The position numbers were made by a program, and so were the translations under genes. A stretch of DNA of 48,534 nt from Chara braunii (taxonomy: Eukaryota > Streptophyta > Charophyceae > Charales > Characeae), in contig BFEA01000046.1 of assembly GCA_003427395.1 (NCBI GenBank), forward strand, positions 3,628,462 through 3,676,995, given 5' to 3'. Below are positions 33,739-45,852 of the stretch, piece by piece. Numbering within the stretch: position 1 is the first letter of the stretch; each line of letters begins with the position of its first letter. The notes under the pieces were generated by a model. The model was not told the origin of the DNA. It did no database searches and saw only the letters and a program-made list of their open reading frames with translations.

Positions 33739-35607
33739 CCAACCATCGCCGTCATCTTGCTGCAGCACTGCGCCGATTCCATACTGGCTCGCATCCGTAG
33801 TAACTACGAATGTCAGTTTGGGATCTGCAATGCGGAGTACTGGGTAACTTACCAAGGCTTCTTTTTTAAAGCTTGAAAGGCATTCGTGCACGCAGTGTCC
33901 CAAGAATAGGGAACATTTTTACTGGTCAACCGCGACAATGGACGAGCAACAATAGAGAAGTGGGGCACAAACTTTCGATAGTATGACGCGAGACCAAGAA
34001 AGGACTGCAGTTCGTGAATGTTTGAGGGTTGAGGCCAATTGCGTATGACCTCAACCTTGGTTGCCTCAGGCTCCAGGCCTGCAGCAGACAACCCATGCCC
34101 AAGATAGATGACACTATCCTTCCCAAACTCAGATTTCTCTAGGTTGAGATGGAGTTGCGTCTTCTTGAGGATGGTGAGCACTTCCTCAAGGTGCTTGAGG
34201 TGTTCCTCCATGGATTTGTTGAAGATCAGGACGTCATCGAGGTAGACCACCACGAACCGGCCAATCTGTTCGCGGAGGACCTTGTCCATGAGGCTTTGGA
34301 AGGTGGCTGGTGCGTTCGTTAGACCGCAGGGCATTACGGTAAACTCATGAAACCCATCGCGTGTTTTGAACGCAGTCTTGTGCTGGTCCGCAGGATCGAC
34401 TTCATCTGGTGGTAGCCAGACTTCAGATCGATCTTGGAAAAGACCTTGCACCCACCTGCGGCGTCAAGCAAGTCATCTATGCGGGGCAAGGGATAGGCGT
34501 TCTTTCTTGAGATGCGGTTCAGACCGCGATAGTCAATACACATGCGAAGTTTGCCTCCCTTCTTTGAAACAAACAAGACAGCAGCACCAAATTCAGACTC
34601 GCTAGGCTTGATCCACCCTTTGACAATCATTTCATCGATTTGTCGTAGGAGTTCCTTCAATTCGTCAGGTCCCATCCGGTATACGCAGCCCTTGGGAGGA
34701 ACAGCACCCTCGACCAACTCGATGGTGTGTCGGACCGATCGTGTGGGGACTCCACGTGGCTCGGCCAAAACTTCTGGAAACCGATCGAGTAGGTTTTGGA
34801 TGTCTGGTGGAACGGGAGGGGGTGGAGGATCAGCAAAGGGATCACCAAGATCCGGTCGCAGGTCGCGTATAGAGACAACCGAATCTGAAGTAGGGTCATT
34901 AGGACCATTAAAGGGTAGAGAAATAAAGGTGTCGGGAATAGTAGTACTAGAAGTAGTATCACTAGCTAAAGTAGTAGCGGAATTAACAGCAAAAGTAGAT
35001 GGCACATGGGCACGACAAACAAAGGCAACATACAACCGTTCGTCCTCCTTGCGCCATTTCTTGCAGAACTTCATAGCATTTAGAAAAGTCACTGGGGATT
35101 CGTGCTTCTCATCCAAAAGGACGGAAAGCTCGTTCCCTTGAGCATCTTTGACCATGAAGAGCGACTCCTTCTACTTGGTCCACTCGCATTGGGACTGCAG
35201 CCAGCCCAAGCCAAGGACGGCGTCGAAGGGGAACTTGTCAAGGACATAGAAGTTTAACGCGTGGGTGACAGTTTTGTCCTTGTCAAAGGTCATGCGCACA
35301 CCTTTGACTGCATGCGTAGAAAGACAACCTCTTTGTTGCCAACTTCAGTTCGGTAAGGGTTCTGCAAGGCCACTTGCTTCATCCCCAAGTCCACCTTGCG
35401 TATCCCGTGCGGTGACATGAAGTTAGCCGTAGCACCACAGTCAACCAAAACACGGAGATAGCGGTGGTTTATGAGAAGTTTGAAGAAGATCAACTTCACG
35501 GTCTCTTGGGCACGCTGCTGTTTCACCTTGCCCCAATGCTCCAAGTGGTAGTGGAAGTTGATTGCCCAAGACTCCTCCCAAGGCTCGACATACAAAACAC
35601 TACTCAC
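33739..35607 (-). pseudogene. Pol of element B: protease, RT, partial RNase H
   Basis: Protease shows LVDCGATANFMS (35424-35447 region), with Cys replacing Ser after the catalytic Asp, and then LGLGWLQ in a shifted frame before a TAG near 35172. RT has PPKGCVYRMG, AAVLFVSKKGG, MCIDYRGLN, PLPRIDDLLDA and SKIDLKSGYHQM. It then shifts frame around 34400 to HKTAFKTRDGFHEFTVMP and FVVVYLDDVLIFN (YLDD at 34232-34243). RNase H begins [17 protein letters not shown] and is cut off near 33739. At least three frame breaks make this non-functional. Confidence 0.88.
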
Positions 35608-37286
35608 CTCAGCCTTGTCTTCAGCAAGTGGTTGGGCTTCAAGCGAGGACTGCTGATTTGCAACAGATTCAGTCTCCCCTGCTGTAGAGTTTGCTGAAGT
35701 TGACTTAACGCCCGATTCTGGTTTCCCTGCAGCCTATAACAATCTTGTACCTTATGGTTTGGTTTTTGGCAATGCAAGCATACCCCCTTCTTGAGTCTAC
35801 CCCGCCAGTCATTTTCAGTAATCCGGAGGTGGACCCAAGGTTTCGTAGTCGCATTATCCGGTTTAGGTGGGGTCTTGACTCCCTTGGGAAGTTGGACATA
35901 GTTTTTCCCTGCACTCTGATTCGGCCTCTTTGTATTGCCAGTCTTTTTTAAGGCAGTAATTTTTTCTTCTTCGTGGTTTGCGTCCGACTCATGGACCGAA
36001 GAACAAGTATCAGGGTCCTGTTCTTGGTCGTCACCAAGAGTGGGGTCCTCTGCATCGGCTTTTTCTTCAACCTCCAGCAAATCATGCACAGCAAAACGGT
36101 TGCTGCCTTTGAACCGTCTGTCGCCCATGGGCTTTTTGTTGCCTGTTGTGGTGACGAGGTCTACAACCTCAAAACTGACTATGTCCTTCATTAAGGTGAA
36201 CCAGTCAGTATAACCAATGAAGTCCCTGCCTAGGCGATTAGTGAAGTTGGTGGGAACCGCGCCTTTAACCACATCCAAGCAAGATTGAGCAGTCAATTCC
36301 AATCCGGGTGTAGCGAACATCTTGCTAAGGTAGGTCTGCACGCTTTTCATGGAGCCTCTCCACTTGCTGCGCTTGGTTTTGTCAAGTTGGATTTTTGCCC
36401 TTGCTGCAGCGTGTGGATCAAGGTATTGTGAAACCAGGAGTTCCTCAAGGGAGGCAACCGGGGTGGCCTTAAGCCATCTTGTTAGTTCAATTTTAGGAAT
36501 CCCAGCTTGCGTAGCTTGGACCTCTAAGAAGCCCCGCACGACCGGCTCGACATTCATTCCCATGATCACGGACTCGGTCTCAGATTGCGTTCCTAGAAAC
36601 CTCGAAATATGCCCTCATGGAGTTGATCCAGGACCTCACGTCTTCTTTGTCGTCGTACTTAGACGATACTTGAACCCCCTTACGATCCACATAGGCACCG
36701 GCGTAGCTGGGACCAGCTCCTGCTGGTTCCAATCTTAAGGCTGCACCAGTAGAAGAATTTCCAGCCTCGTTGCTTGTCACAGCAACATCGGAATCTGCAC
36801 CTGTTGCAGGTCCCGAGAGGGTTGCCATCACATTCAAGGACGAAGATACAGTAAGAGAGGCAGAGGTAGTTTCAATTGCAGCTTCAGATCCAAGGGGTAG
36901 AGGAAGAGGGTTGGCCACTCGAGCTTGTCGCAGCTCAGCCACCTCCTTTGTCAATTCGTGGTACTTGGGTCATATCAGTCAGATCATCTTGAAGTGTTCG
37001 TAACTTTGCGAAACTTCAACGATCTGAGTGGTATGATCTTCAAGATTTCTGACTTGAACAAGGGCGGTGAGTATAGACTGCAATTGTTCCCCACACTGCT
37101 CTTCGGTCAGTGAGGGAACAGTCTCTAGGATGGCCACCTGCCTTTTCAGCAATGACTCCTTCCTCTCCTTCTCTGCCTCCTGTTCCCTTTTGGTTGCACT
37201 ATCTAGAAGTGCTTGTAGATACGGTTTTTCCGCATCACTGGCTGCATCTAACAAGGCCCACCATTCCACTAAAGTTAGCTGAGCCA
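35604..37286 (-). pseudogene. Gag of element B, frameshifted
   Basis: Read from about 37286 (MAQLTLVEWWALLDAA, a helical lysine- and glutamate-rich N-terminus), through a second piece around 36580-36954 (DDKEDVRSWINSMRAYFE), to the capsid and nucleocapsid part at 35604-36569. The last piece includes a capsid-like segment (RWLKATPVASLEELL, TDWFTLMKDIVSFE) and a CX2CX4HX4C zinc knuckle (CLHCQKPNHKVQDC, 35739-35780). Changes of frame near 36570 and 36960 break the gene. Confidence 0.82.
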
Positions 37287-38795
37287 TTTTTGGACCGTTA
37301 GTATAAACAGGTGTGTCAGAGAGTCGCCAATCAGCAAAAGAATCAATTAGACTCTTAAGAGGTTCACTCCCCTTCTCACTTGGACGAACACTCCTTTTCT
37401 CAGTCCTTGCCCACTCCAAACGGTCACTTTCCCTCTCTTCCTTCTCTCTCTTCTTTCCGATGGCGGGTCTCCACGGGCATCGGAAATGAACTCAGAAAAA
37501 CAGATTTGAAAGCTCATAGAAGAGAAGGTAGAACTCCTAGCCGGAGCGGCATTTCATTTGGACGTAGAGAGCAGCAAATCAAAGAAAAACAAACAAGTTC
37601 AAATGAGAGGCCTGATCCAGCGACCCAATCTGATCAGACTGCATACGAGGTCCTCTCAAGTCCAATCTAACCAGCTCTGTGACCGTACAGCAAATCAAAC
37701 AACGAGTGACTAAATGCAACAATGGAGAATTGAGTGGTGTACAGGGTGTGAGTCAAGCCACAAACAATGCAATCAAAAGACATACGAAACGTCTCAGTCG
37801 AGATCCCCTCGGCAGTGGGTGTCCTAACCAAGAAGAAAGAACTTTGTAACACAGTCAGAAAACAATGGGCTGACGGCTAACCGATTTGGGCCCAAAAGGG
37901 CTCTTCTTGTTTGGGCCCAATCTCTCTGGGTTCCAGAGGTCCCACGTAGGTCGCGGCCAGGTACCAACCAAGAGAAGTCCCTCCTGGACTTGGTTCAATT
38001 TTTACTGGACTGAAAAACGAAATTTCAACTTCCGGCAGAACCTACAGACTACAACCGTTCAGAGATGAAAAGACAAAAGCACTGTAGAAAGACTCGGCAT
38101 TTAGAACAAGATACTTCATTTTCCATCCATCGGGTGAGTAGGTAGATCACATGCATTCAGTCACACAATCAAGACCACAGAGGAGTAGGAAAAGAAACCC
38201 AGAGTACCACAGCAGGACAATCAATACCATGCACACATTCATGGGCATCCCGTAGGTGCACGGCAGTTACCTGAGTGGCCTTGAGCTTCGAGATGAATAG
38301 AACTCACCCCCCTCTCATGTGATCCTCCTGACCCCTTTAACGCTACCCCTACACTAGTGTCCTATCTCCTAGGAGGGTCTGACTCCAACACCAAAGTGCA
38401 ACACCGGATCCCCCATCGATGTTGAAGAACAAAGTAGCAACTTGCAGTCCGTAGATGTTGAGTCGCCGCTGACCCTCAAGCTTGCCTACTTGAGGGCAGC
38501 CCTTAAGTTGCCAAGTGTCTCCCTTGAATCAGATTCCAGGTGCGAGTGCCTCTCACTGTCACCTCTCTCAGATTGTCGCATGAAGCCTCCTCTAAATGTC
38601 TCGCCACCCTAATCTTACTCTCAAGCAACCTGGTTAGGCTCAACGCCGACCCTCCATGACCTAACCATGGTGGGGGCAGCTTCCCTCAACCACGCTGATC
38701 CTCTTCCCTTCACAAACCAACCCTAAACCTAAGTGTTGCCCTCAACCACTTAAGTTCAGGGCAGCAAAGTCAACTCTCGCCAGCAAGTAGAGTCC
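37287..38795 (-). other. Leader of element B
   Basis: About 1.5 kb between gag and PBS with no coding motif recognised. Long leaders like this are also seen in element C in this window. Confidence 0.5.
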
Positions 38796-38807
38796 GCTCC
38801 GAGACCA
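38796..38807 (-). other. Primer-binding site of element B
   Basis: The minus strand reads TGGTCTCGGAGC one base after the LTR end. Compared with the site of elements C and D (TGGTATCGGAGC) one base differs, so the primer is again probably an initiator-tRNA-Met-like tRNA. Confidence 0.65.
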
Positions 38808-38808
38808 A

Positions 38809-40051
38809 TGTTATGATCCTGGCCAATTTCGAAATACACATCCATCAGATAGTACAATGCTGCCCAATTACAGAAAGAAATGAATGAACTTGAGAGAAGA
38901 GAGAAGATAAGAAGAAGTAAGAAAGAAGAAGAAGATGTACACCATCAAAGACAATGACAAGGCTTTTCTTCTTCGCCCAACAATCTCCTCCTCCTTATCT
39001 CCCCCTTCTCTTATTCATACAAGAAATAATAATACGACGTTGAATGGCTGATCCAGAATCAATGCCTGAGTCCCTCTTCTACTGCAAGTATCACCATAAC
39101 CATGGCCGCCTCCCCACTCTTCACTCTCATAGGCCGAGGCTATGGCGGACTACTAGGCCTTGCCCAGATGCCCAAAGGACAACCCAAAGCAGTTGTGGCT
39201 GCTCTAGCTCAGGCCGCCATGCCCAACCCTGCCTTGACGCTTCTTAGTGTGGCTCTCCCCAGTTGGGGACTCCCTGCTGCAACGCCCACCAAGGTGATGA
39301 AGATGGCTGCCACCATAGCCAGGTAAGTACCCCTGGCGCTCCTCCCCCTTCCTTCCTTCTTCCTCCCTCATGTCCTTCTCCTTCCTCCCCAGCAGCGCTG
39401 CTCCTGCCAGCTCTCCACCAGCGTGTCGCCAAACTTGCACACCGAAAAAGAGGCCGGACTCTCCGCCCCGCCGGACGATATAGCGGCCTGCTTTGCCTTT
39501 TGGGCGGTGACTTCCAAGCCGCTCGGCCTTCCAAGCAACCAGTACCTCCTCCCTTTCGGAGGGAAACATCATTGCAGACTCTGATATTGCCCGTACAGGC
39601 CCTAGACCCAGACTGGTTGGACTGATATCCACCTAGACCTAACCTACAACTACTGGGCCTCTAAAAATGCCACTTTTGTCTTCTTCTGCACGGCCTTCAG
39701 TACCCGCACATCTACCCCTTCAAGGTGCGGTACCGGCCTACCCGCTACTTGAGTGCTTTTCTCGCTGCAACCCCTCAATGTCACGTCACGGCCACAGGTA
39801 AGTACCGGCCATGAGGGCCCAACGAACGAGCAAGTGCCCTGACGGGCAACACACATACTCATGCCAACCAGCACTCAGACAGGCACGGTCACACACACAC
39901 CCAAGCCAACCAACACTCAGACAGACATGCAGTCCAGCAAGCATGCACACACAGACTTAGTAGCAGGCGGGAAACTTAGCAAGGCATTCAGTCTACGAGC
40001 AAAACTCAGAAATCAGCTGTGTTTCAGTCCATGTTTGGACGGGTCATCACA
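38809..40051 (-). mobile_element. 5' LTR of element B
   Basis: The plus strand starts TGTTATGATCC and ends GGGTCATCACA (read on the minus strand, TGTGATGACCC to GGATCATAACA). It is 1243 bp long and flanked on the inner side by the PBS. It is homologous to the solo LTR at 2923-4289, though clearly diverged with indels. Two CAG/GTAAGT sequences (near 39322 and 39797, plus strand) are conserved in the solo copy (near 3503 and 4062). Confidence 0.8.
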
Positions 40052-40599
40052 ATCTGCTTACCAACAGCTGCATGTGTGTACCATTTAGCCACACGACTCA
40101 GTTGTTTAGAGTCGCATTCTGTTTGTTTTGGATGCCAGGATCCAAACTGCAATGTTCCCAGGCCTGACCAAGCAGTTAGCAAAGCCTTCTGGTTGCTTCT
40201 GCATTCCACCTGATTCTCCAGACCCATTCTCTTCTCTTGATCCTAATCGCAAAATGTCAATTAACAACATCATGCCACCTTCTCATCGAAATTTGGGGCC
40301 CACTCTCTGCGGAGCGTGCACTCTAGCTAGCAAACTGCTTCCGACCATCTCATCATCTTCACTCCTTGTAACACACCCAATATGTTGCTCTTTTTTACTT
40401 CCGAGAGCTACAGAATGTCTTTGATATGATGAGACAGACAGCTACACAGCAATGTGGACTATGTGGATGTGGCAATCACCAGTAGATCACTGGATTTAGT
40501 GAGTACTTGAAGGGAATGATTAATATTGGCACACGGCCCACTGTAGAGGTTGCCCACTGTAGAGGTTACCTCTAAAGACTATCCGCAAGCCTGGACAAA
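40052..40599. other. No gene seen
   Basis: Ordinary-composition sequence between element B and the GA-rich array. A short 13-bp duplication (TGCCCACTGTAGAGGTT-like, near 40538-40570) is the only local structure. Confidence 0.4.
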
Positions 40600-41062
40600 A
40601 AGAGGAAGAAACGGAGGACAGGAAGGACAAGCAGCAGCAGCAGCTATCACGACAGCAACAGAATAAGAAAAGAAAGTTGAGGGATAGCAGGGAGGAATAA
40701 GATGGGAGGTCATGGAGGACAAGGAAAACAAACAGCAGGCACAGCAAATGGGGGGGGAGAAAGCAAAGAGGCTCGAGGGAAGAGAAAGAGTAAGAGGAGA
40801 AGCAGGATAATCACACGGAAACGGCCAAGGATGGTAGATGATGACAAGGAAGATATGGAGGAAGATAAGCAATCAGATGAGGAGGAAGACGAGGAGGAAG
40901 AATAAGGAGGAGAAGAGAATAGCAAAAGCGCGGGGATGAGAAAGGAAGAATACTAAAGAAGAAGATGACGATGAACAAGGACTTGGACGAGGATGATGAA
41001 AGGGACGACGAAAGAAGAAGAAGAAGAGAGGGACGACGAAAGAAGAAGAAGAAGAAGAAGAA

Positions 41063-41094
<32 letters not shown>

Positions 41095-41762
41095 AGGACG
41101 AGGACTAGGAAAATGATGATAAGAAGAAGAAGAAGAAGGACGAGGAATAGCAAATGACGATAATAAAGGCACGAGCACGAAAAGTGAGCGTACTAAAGGA
41201 GATGATAATGATGATGATGATGATGATGATGAAGGACAAGTACGAGGATGATAATAACTATTGGGACAAGGGAGGAAGAATACTAAAGAAGAAAACAACG
41301 ACGATGAAGAAGAGGAAAAAGGATGAGGATGATGATAGGACAAGGACGATAACAAAAGCACGGGGACAAAGGAGGACAAACACTACAGAAGAAGAGGAAG
41401 AAGAAGAGCATCGTACAACTGAGCACGCACGACGAGTAACAGAGCCCAATGTTTAGTATGACGACGACAAGGACGAGGATGACGACAAGGACGAGGAAAG
41501 AAGAAGATGAAGAAGAAGAAGGACGAGGACTAGGAAAGTGCCGATAAGAAGAAGAAGAAGGACAAGGAATAGGAATATGACGAGTAACGGAGACCAATGT
41601 TTAGTATGACGACAACAAGGACGAGGATGACGACAGGGACGAGGAAAGAAGAAGATAAAGAAGAAGGACGAGGACTAGGAAAGTGACGATAAGAAGAAAA
41701 AGGACAAGGAATAGGAACATGACGAGTACTGAAGGAGATGATAATGATGATGATGATGATGA

Positions 41763-42740
41763 TGCGAGCTTTTACTTTCGCAGTATACACGTCATGTCCA
41801 TGGCATGCGACAACTGTCGCGATTACCCTTCTACCTCACTGCTCAGGTAATCCTTCCAGCCACCGTCCCTGAATTTATACCCTATCATCCTTATCCTTCC
41901 CACCTGCTTGTCGTCAATTCTCGCAGTGTCCTCATCATCGTTGCCTCTGATTTCTCCGTAGTCACGCTCTGTAACGCCCTTGTCATCGTTGGTTTCCCGT
42001 GATCATCGATTTGCTGCATATAACATCTTCCTCCTGTGTATGTTCCTATGGTAGTCTATTTTGTTTCTATTCCTCTTTGTGCCGAAATTCCGTACTCAAT
42101 CAATTTATTTCCCTTTCAGCCGTATTTTTGTCGAAAAATAATGTTGAAAATTTTATTTATATCTGACTTGTCTTTTTGGCTTTCTTCTGGCTTTGTATGT
42201 TTCTTTGTTTTTCGCATGGTCATGGGTTTCATCATTATTTTTCAGGTGAGTACTTTCATCTTCTCGTCGCCTGTTTGTTATATGCTTACTCTGGTTCTCC
42301 GTTCGATTCATTTCACTGCGTATGTTGGGAAATCATTACGGCCATTTTTGCATCATTATATCTGCATGTCGCCGATCTTTTTTATGTGATTTCAGGTTAG
42401 CAAGTTCCCTTTTTTTTTTCGTTTTGTTTTTATCTTTTATTGCTTTTCTTCCTCTGATTTTATATCATTTTCCGATTGGTGTTTCTTCTGTTTCCAAACA
42501 CTCTCGGAATTTCTTTCGGACTTCAGCGTCTTTGCAACTTTTGATGAATGCCAAAATCGTCGTGCGGGTTATCCTCCATGGGTAGTACATCAATCGGAGT
42601 TCCCTACAAAACAGCTTCATTACCGTGGTCAGGTCTGCGACATCATAGGTGTTCGCCACCATTCTGTGAAACGTGCCAATTATCATCAGTATCTTTGTTT
42701 TGTCGGAACCCGCACTCCTAAAGTGACGAAAGGTCCTGAG
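41763..42740. other. Unique T-rich block inside the minisatellite array
   Basis: The array breaks off in a (GAT)n run at about 41762 and resumes at AGAATACTAAAG near 42741. The roughly 970-bp block between has a different composition, contains no array unit and replaces only about 45 bp of expected unit. No terminal inverted repeat or LTR ends were recognised. Confidence 0.6.
42465..42737 (-). CDS. Coding-like fragment of unknown family
   Basis: The minus strand has an open stretch of about 90 codons with mixed, protein-like composition (HRMVANTYDVADLTTVMKLF, RELRLMYYPWRITRTTI, KDAEVRKKFRECLETEE), unlike the surrounding simple-repeat translations. It ends at a TGA at 42465-42467. I do not recognise the family. 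The upstream boundary is unclear because the frame runs into the array. It may be an exon or transposon fragment, or an accidental open frame. Confidence 0.3.
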   Translation of the reverse strand, partial: RTFRHFRSAGSDKTKILMIIGTFHRMVANTYDVADLTTVMKLFCRELRLMYYPWRITRTTILAFIKSCKDAEVRKKFRECLETEETPIGK

Positions 42741-43635
42741 AGAGAATACTAAAGAAGAAAACAACGACGAAGAAGAAGAAGAAAAAGGACGAGGATGATG
42801 ACAGGATAAGGACAAACACTACAAAAGAAGAGGAAGAAGAAGAGCATCGTTGAACTGAGCATGCATGATGAGTAACGGAGACCAATGTTTAGTATGACGA
42901 CCACAAGGACGAGGAAAGAAGAAGATGAAGAAGAAGAAGGACGAGGACTAGGAAGGTGACGATGAGAAGAAGAAGGACAAGGAATAGGAACATGACGAGT
43001 ACTAAAGGAGATGATAATGATGATGATGATGATGATGAAGGACAAGGACGAGGATGATAATAAACTACTGGGACAAGGGAGGAAGAATACTAAAGAAGAA
43101 AACAACAACAATGAAGAAGAAAAACGACGAGGATGATGACAGGACAAGGACAATAAGAAAAGCACGGGGACGGAGGAGGACAAACACTACAGAAGAAGAG
43201 GAAGAAGAAGAGCATCGTTGAACTGAGCATGCATGACGAGTAACGGAGACCAATGTTTAGTATGACGACGACAAGGACGAGGATGACGACAGGGATGAGG
43301 AAAGAAGAAGATGAAGAAGAAGAAGGACGAGGACTAGGAAAGTGACGATAAGAAGAAGAAGAAGGACAAGGGATAGGAACATGACGAGTACTAAAGGAGA
43401 TGATGATAATGATGATGATGATGATGATGATAATGATGATGGTAATGATGATGATGATGAAGGACAATGACGAGGATGATAATAAAACTACCGGGACAAG
43501 GAAGAAAGAATACTAATGAAGAAAACGACAACGATGAAGAAGAAGAAGAAGAAAAAGGACGAGGACGACACAGGACCAGGACGATAACAAAAGCACAATG
43601 ATGAAGAACAAACAGGTTCTAATAATTCACTTTTC

Positions 43636-43912
43636 AACTAGGCTACCAGAGTGGCCCGGGACCACTTGCCCGCCCTGGCCAAAAAAAATAAAAAATAAAA
43701 ATAAAAAACTAGTTTTTAACATGTTTTTTTTAATTTAGTAAAGATTTTCAATGTGACCCTGAGGCAAAAGTTGCTCAGTTTATTTTCTGCATAGCATTAA
43801 TTTTTTCAGATTTTTTGTTTTTTTTGTTTTTTTGTTGAGACCTTTGGCCCTTGTACGGCCGGGCCACCCGAGCAAACAAGGTGACCCGGGCGGCCCAGCT
43901 GGTAGCCTAGTT
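43636..43912. mobile_element. MITE-like element 1 (CCCGGG-rich inverted ends)
   Basis: Perfect 14-bp terminal inverted repeat AACTAGGCTACCAG / CTGGTAGCCTAGTT, extended imperfectly by GTGGCCCGGG-type sequence. It is 277 bp long with an A-rich interior and the shared segment GACCCTGAGGCAAAAGTTGC. It is non-coding, so a non-autonomous DNA transposon is likely. Confidence 0.75.
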
Positions 43913-44294
43913 TTTTAACCATCAATAAATGACTAATAAAGCGTCATAAAGAACAAATAAGTCTCAGTAAAAAAGTACGTAAATCTGAAGATTAGTTGTA
44001 ATACATCATTTCTTACCATGTCCATATCCTGAGAGAGGGGAAGAGAAAAGAGGGAGAGAGAGAGGGGGGAGGATGGGAACAAAGGGCTGAGCTGGATGCA
44101 GTTTTTTTTTTAATCAATGTCCTCCATTAAAAAAGAGGACGCCATTGACTTTGAAAATCCAAGTTCTCATCTCTAAACTATTTTTCCGTCTAGAACGTTG
44201 CCATTATTTTACTTTTCCACCAAAAACGTAAATTTTCACATCTAGAACGTTGATTTGCTCTGACATTTGCATCCATTCACTTTTATTTACTTCT

Positions 44295-44871
44295 AAGCTG
44301 TGTTACCAGGGTCGCCCGCTGCCCAGCTGGGTGACACGGGCAAACCTGAAAGGGGTGGGTAGGGGGAATGGGGCAATTTTGCGCCCACTGCGATGTGCCC
44401 AAATGCGACCTTATCTTTAAATTTGGTGGTCTCTGGGTGCGCCGCCCAGCTGGGCCACCCGGGTAAACCTCCACAAGGGAAGAGAGGAGGGGGGGGGGAG
44501 AGGGAATGGGGCAATTTGCGCCCGCTGAGATGTGCCCAAATCCGGCCTTATCTTTAAATTTGGTGGCCACACCAAAGGATGTCTACGGAGTATAAGCGGA
44601 GTGCAAACGGACTAGAAGGGGCTTAAAAGGGTACAATTATATGATATAATTTATTATTTTTCTTTTATTTTTTATTTTGTATGCCATAACGAATTTCTGG
44701 ATGACCCCCAGCCAAAAGTTGTTTGATTTGTAAGTCTGCATGACATAGTTTTCTTTCAGATTTTTTTTATTTGTTTTTTGACGTTGGGACTGCCTCCCCG
44801 GGACTTTGCCAGAACCGGGCCACCCAGGCCAATCTGAGGTAACCCGGCCTCCCCGGCTGGTAATCCAGCTT
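44295..44871. mobile_element. MITE-like element 2 with internal duplication
   Basis: The ends are AAGCTGTGTTACCAG and, inverted, AAGCTGGATTACCAG, with GC-rich CCCAGCTGGG sequence inside. A segment of about 120-130 bp (44310-44430 and 44436-44567) is tandemly duplicated; both copies contain GAATGGGGCAATTT and TTATCTTTAAATTTGGTGG. It has a diverged form of the AAAAGTTGTTTGATTTG segment. 577 bp, non-coding. Confidence 0.65.
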
Positions 44872-45332
44872 TTACATAAATTTTATATATTTAATTTCAT
44901 TCAAAATCATTTGCAATTTTTTATCTTATTTTGACGAGTACATTCCCAAGTTTATTTGCGATTTGTCCGCATAACTAAATCTTAATACTTTTTTATTTGC
45001 GACTTTTCATCTTATTTTCAATCCATGTTTAAGATTTCCACGTTCACGTTGTTATTCGCATTTTCTCATACGTCCGTATATCGCAGCATTTATCTCCAAA
45101 ATTTAAAACTACGGCACATGCTCTGTTTCCACTAACAAACAGCCCAAGGGCTGGCTCAGGGACTCAGCTTCACCACTTCGCCAAATGCCAACATTCTCAA
45201 TGTGTACGGACCACTTTCGAGTCCCGATACATTCAAAATGTCGGCCTTTGGCAAGTGGTGCAGTCAGCCCCTCAATCACACCGTCCACTTAGGAAAAAAA
45301 GTTTTTTTTTGCGGAAAGAAAATGAACATCGA

Positions 45333-45334
<2 letters not shown>
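44872..45334. other. No gene seen
   Basis: AT-rich sequence without recognisable coding or RNA content, followed by a microsatellite. Confidence 0.4.
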
Positions 45335-45430
<96 letters not shown>

Positions 45431-45436
45431 CTATCT
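45335..45436. repeat. (CT)n(TATC)n compound microsatellite
   Basis: About 27 CT units followed by about 12 TATC units with one TTTA interruption. Confidence 0.97.
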
Positions 45437-45548
45437 GCAGCTGACTTGATCTGAATCTGAATCTGACTTAAACGAAAACGGATCTAAGCCCCCGCCCCAA
45501 AAAAATACGCACTTATTTAGATTCCCAACATTTTCGAAAACACCAACG

Positions 45549-45612
45549 AGCCTAGCTCAGTTGGTACACCCATGAACAGTTGAAATGCAGACCTGAGTTC
45601 GCATCCCGATGA
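45549..45612 (+). pseudogene. tRNA-like sequence (SINE head or tRNA pseudogene)
   Basis: TAGCTCAGTTGG (45553-45564) is a near-perfect polymerase III A box and GAGTTCGCATCC (45595-45606) a B box, about 30 bp apart as in tRNA genes. The acceptor, D and T stems do not pair properly, so it is not a working tRNA. No tail or flanking direct repeat was defined. Confidence 0.55.
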
Positions 45613-45763
45613 AACTTGATGAACGGAATTGAATCATTCTGAATTCAAAAAATACAAAATCAAAAAGCACAATTAGTAAAGGGGCAATCAGCAGCTACCT
45701 CACTCGCTACATGCAATTACTTGTCATCTTTCCGCTCGGAAAGGCATTGAAAAAAAAAAAAAA

Positions 45764-45852
45764 GTGCCATCCTTCCACACGGACCCTGCTAATTCGTTGA
45801 TTAGTCTTCTATTTATCCTTCAGAATTTTAACGGACGTGCGGAAGGACATCA
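45764..45852 (-). pseudogene. Degenerate U6 snRNA-derived copy
   Basis: The minus strand shows TCCTTCCGCACGTCCGTTAA, then after a divergent stretch ATTAGCAGGGTCCGTGTGG and AAGGATGGCAC. These correspond in order to the U6 5' hairpin, central region and start of the 3' domain. A T-run follows at its right, an A-run on the minus strand. Heavily mutated. Confidence 0.5.

Larger units (their letters stand above)
33739..40051 (-). mobile_element. Ty3/gypsy retrotransposon (element B), 3' truncated
   Basis: On the minus strand the order is LTR (38809-40051), PBS (38796-38807), leader, gag, protease, RT, start of RNase H. Recognisable RNase H sequence ends at LQQDDGDGW near 33739. RNase H remainder, integrase and 3' LTR are missing. 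Gag and pol carry frameshifts, so the copy is not autonomous. Confidence 0.88.
40600..43600. repeat. GAA/GAC/GAT-rich minisatellite array
   Basis: Imperfect units of about 330-420 bp recur. Landmarks are AATACTAAAGAAGAA (near 40950, 41279, 42747, 43086 and a variant near 43509) and CCAATGTTTAGTATGACGAC (near 41448, 41596, 42881 and 43250). Within units are runs of GAAGAA, GATGAT and GGACGAGGA. Purine skew gives long Ser/Leu-rich frames on the minus strand that are composition artefacts. A unique block at 41763-42740 interrupts it. Confidence 0.88.

Noticed and set aside
40600-43600. Long serine/leucine-rich frames on the minus strand
   Set aside because: They follow from the GAA/GAC/GAT composition, which lacks stops on one strand; only the 42465-42737 piece has a mixed composition.
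45549-45612. Functional tRNA gene
   Set aside because: A and B boxes are present, but the acceptor, D and T stems do not pair, so only a tRNA-like relic is supported.
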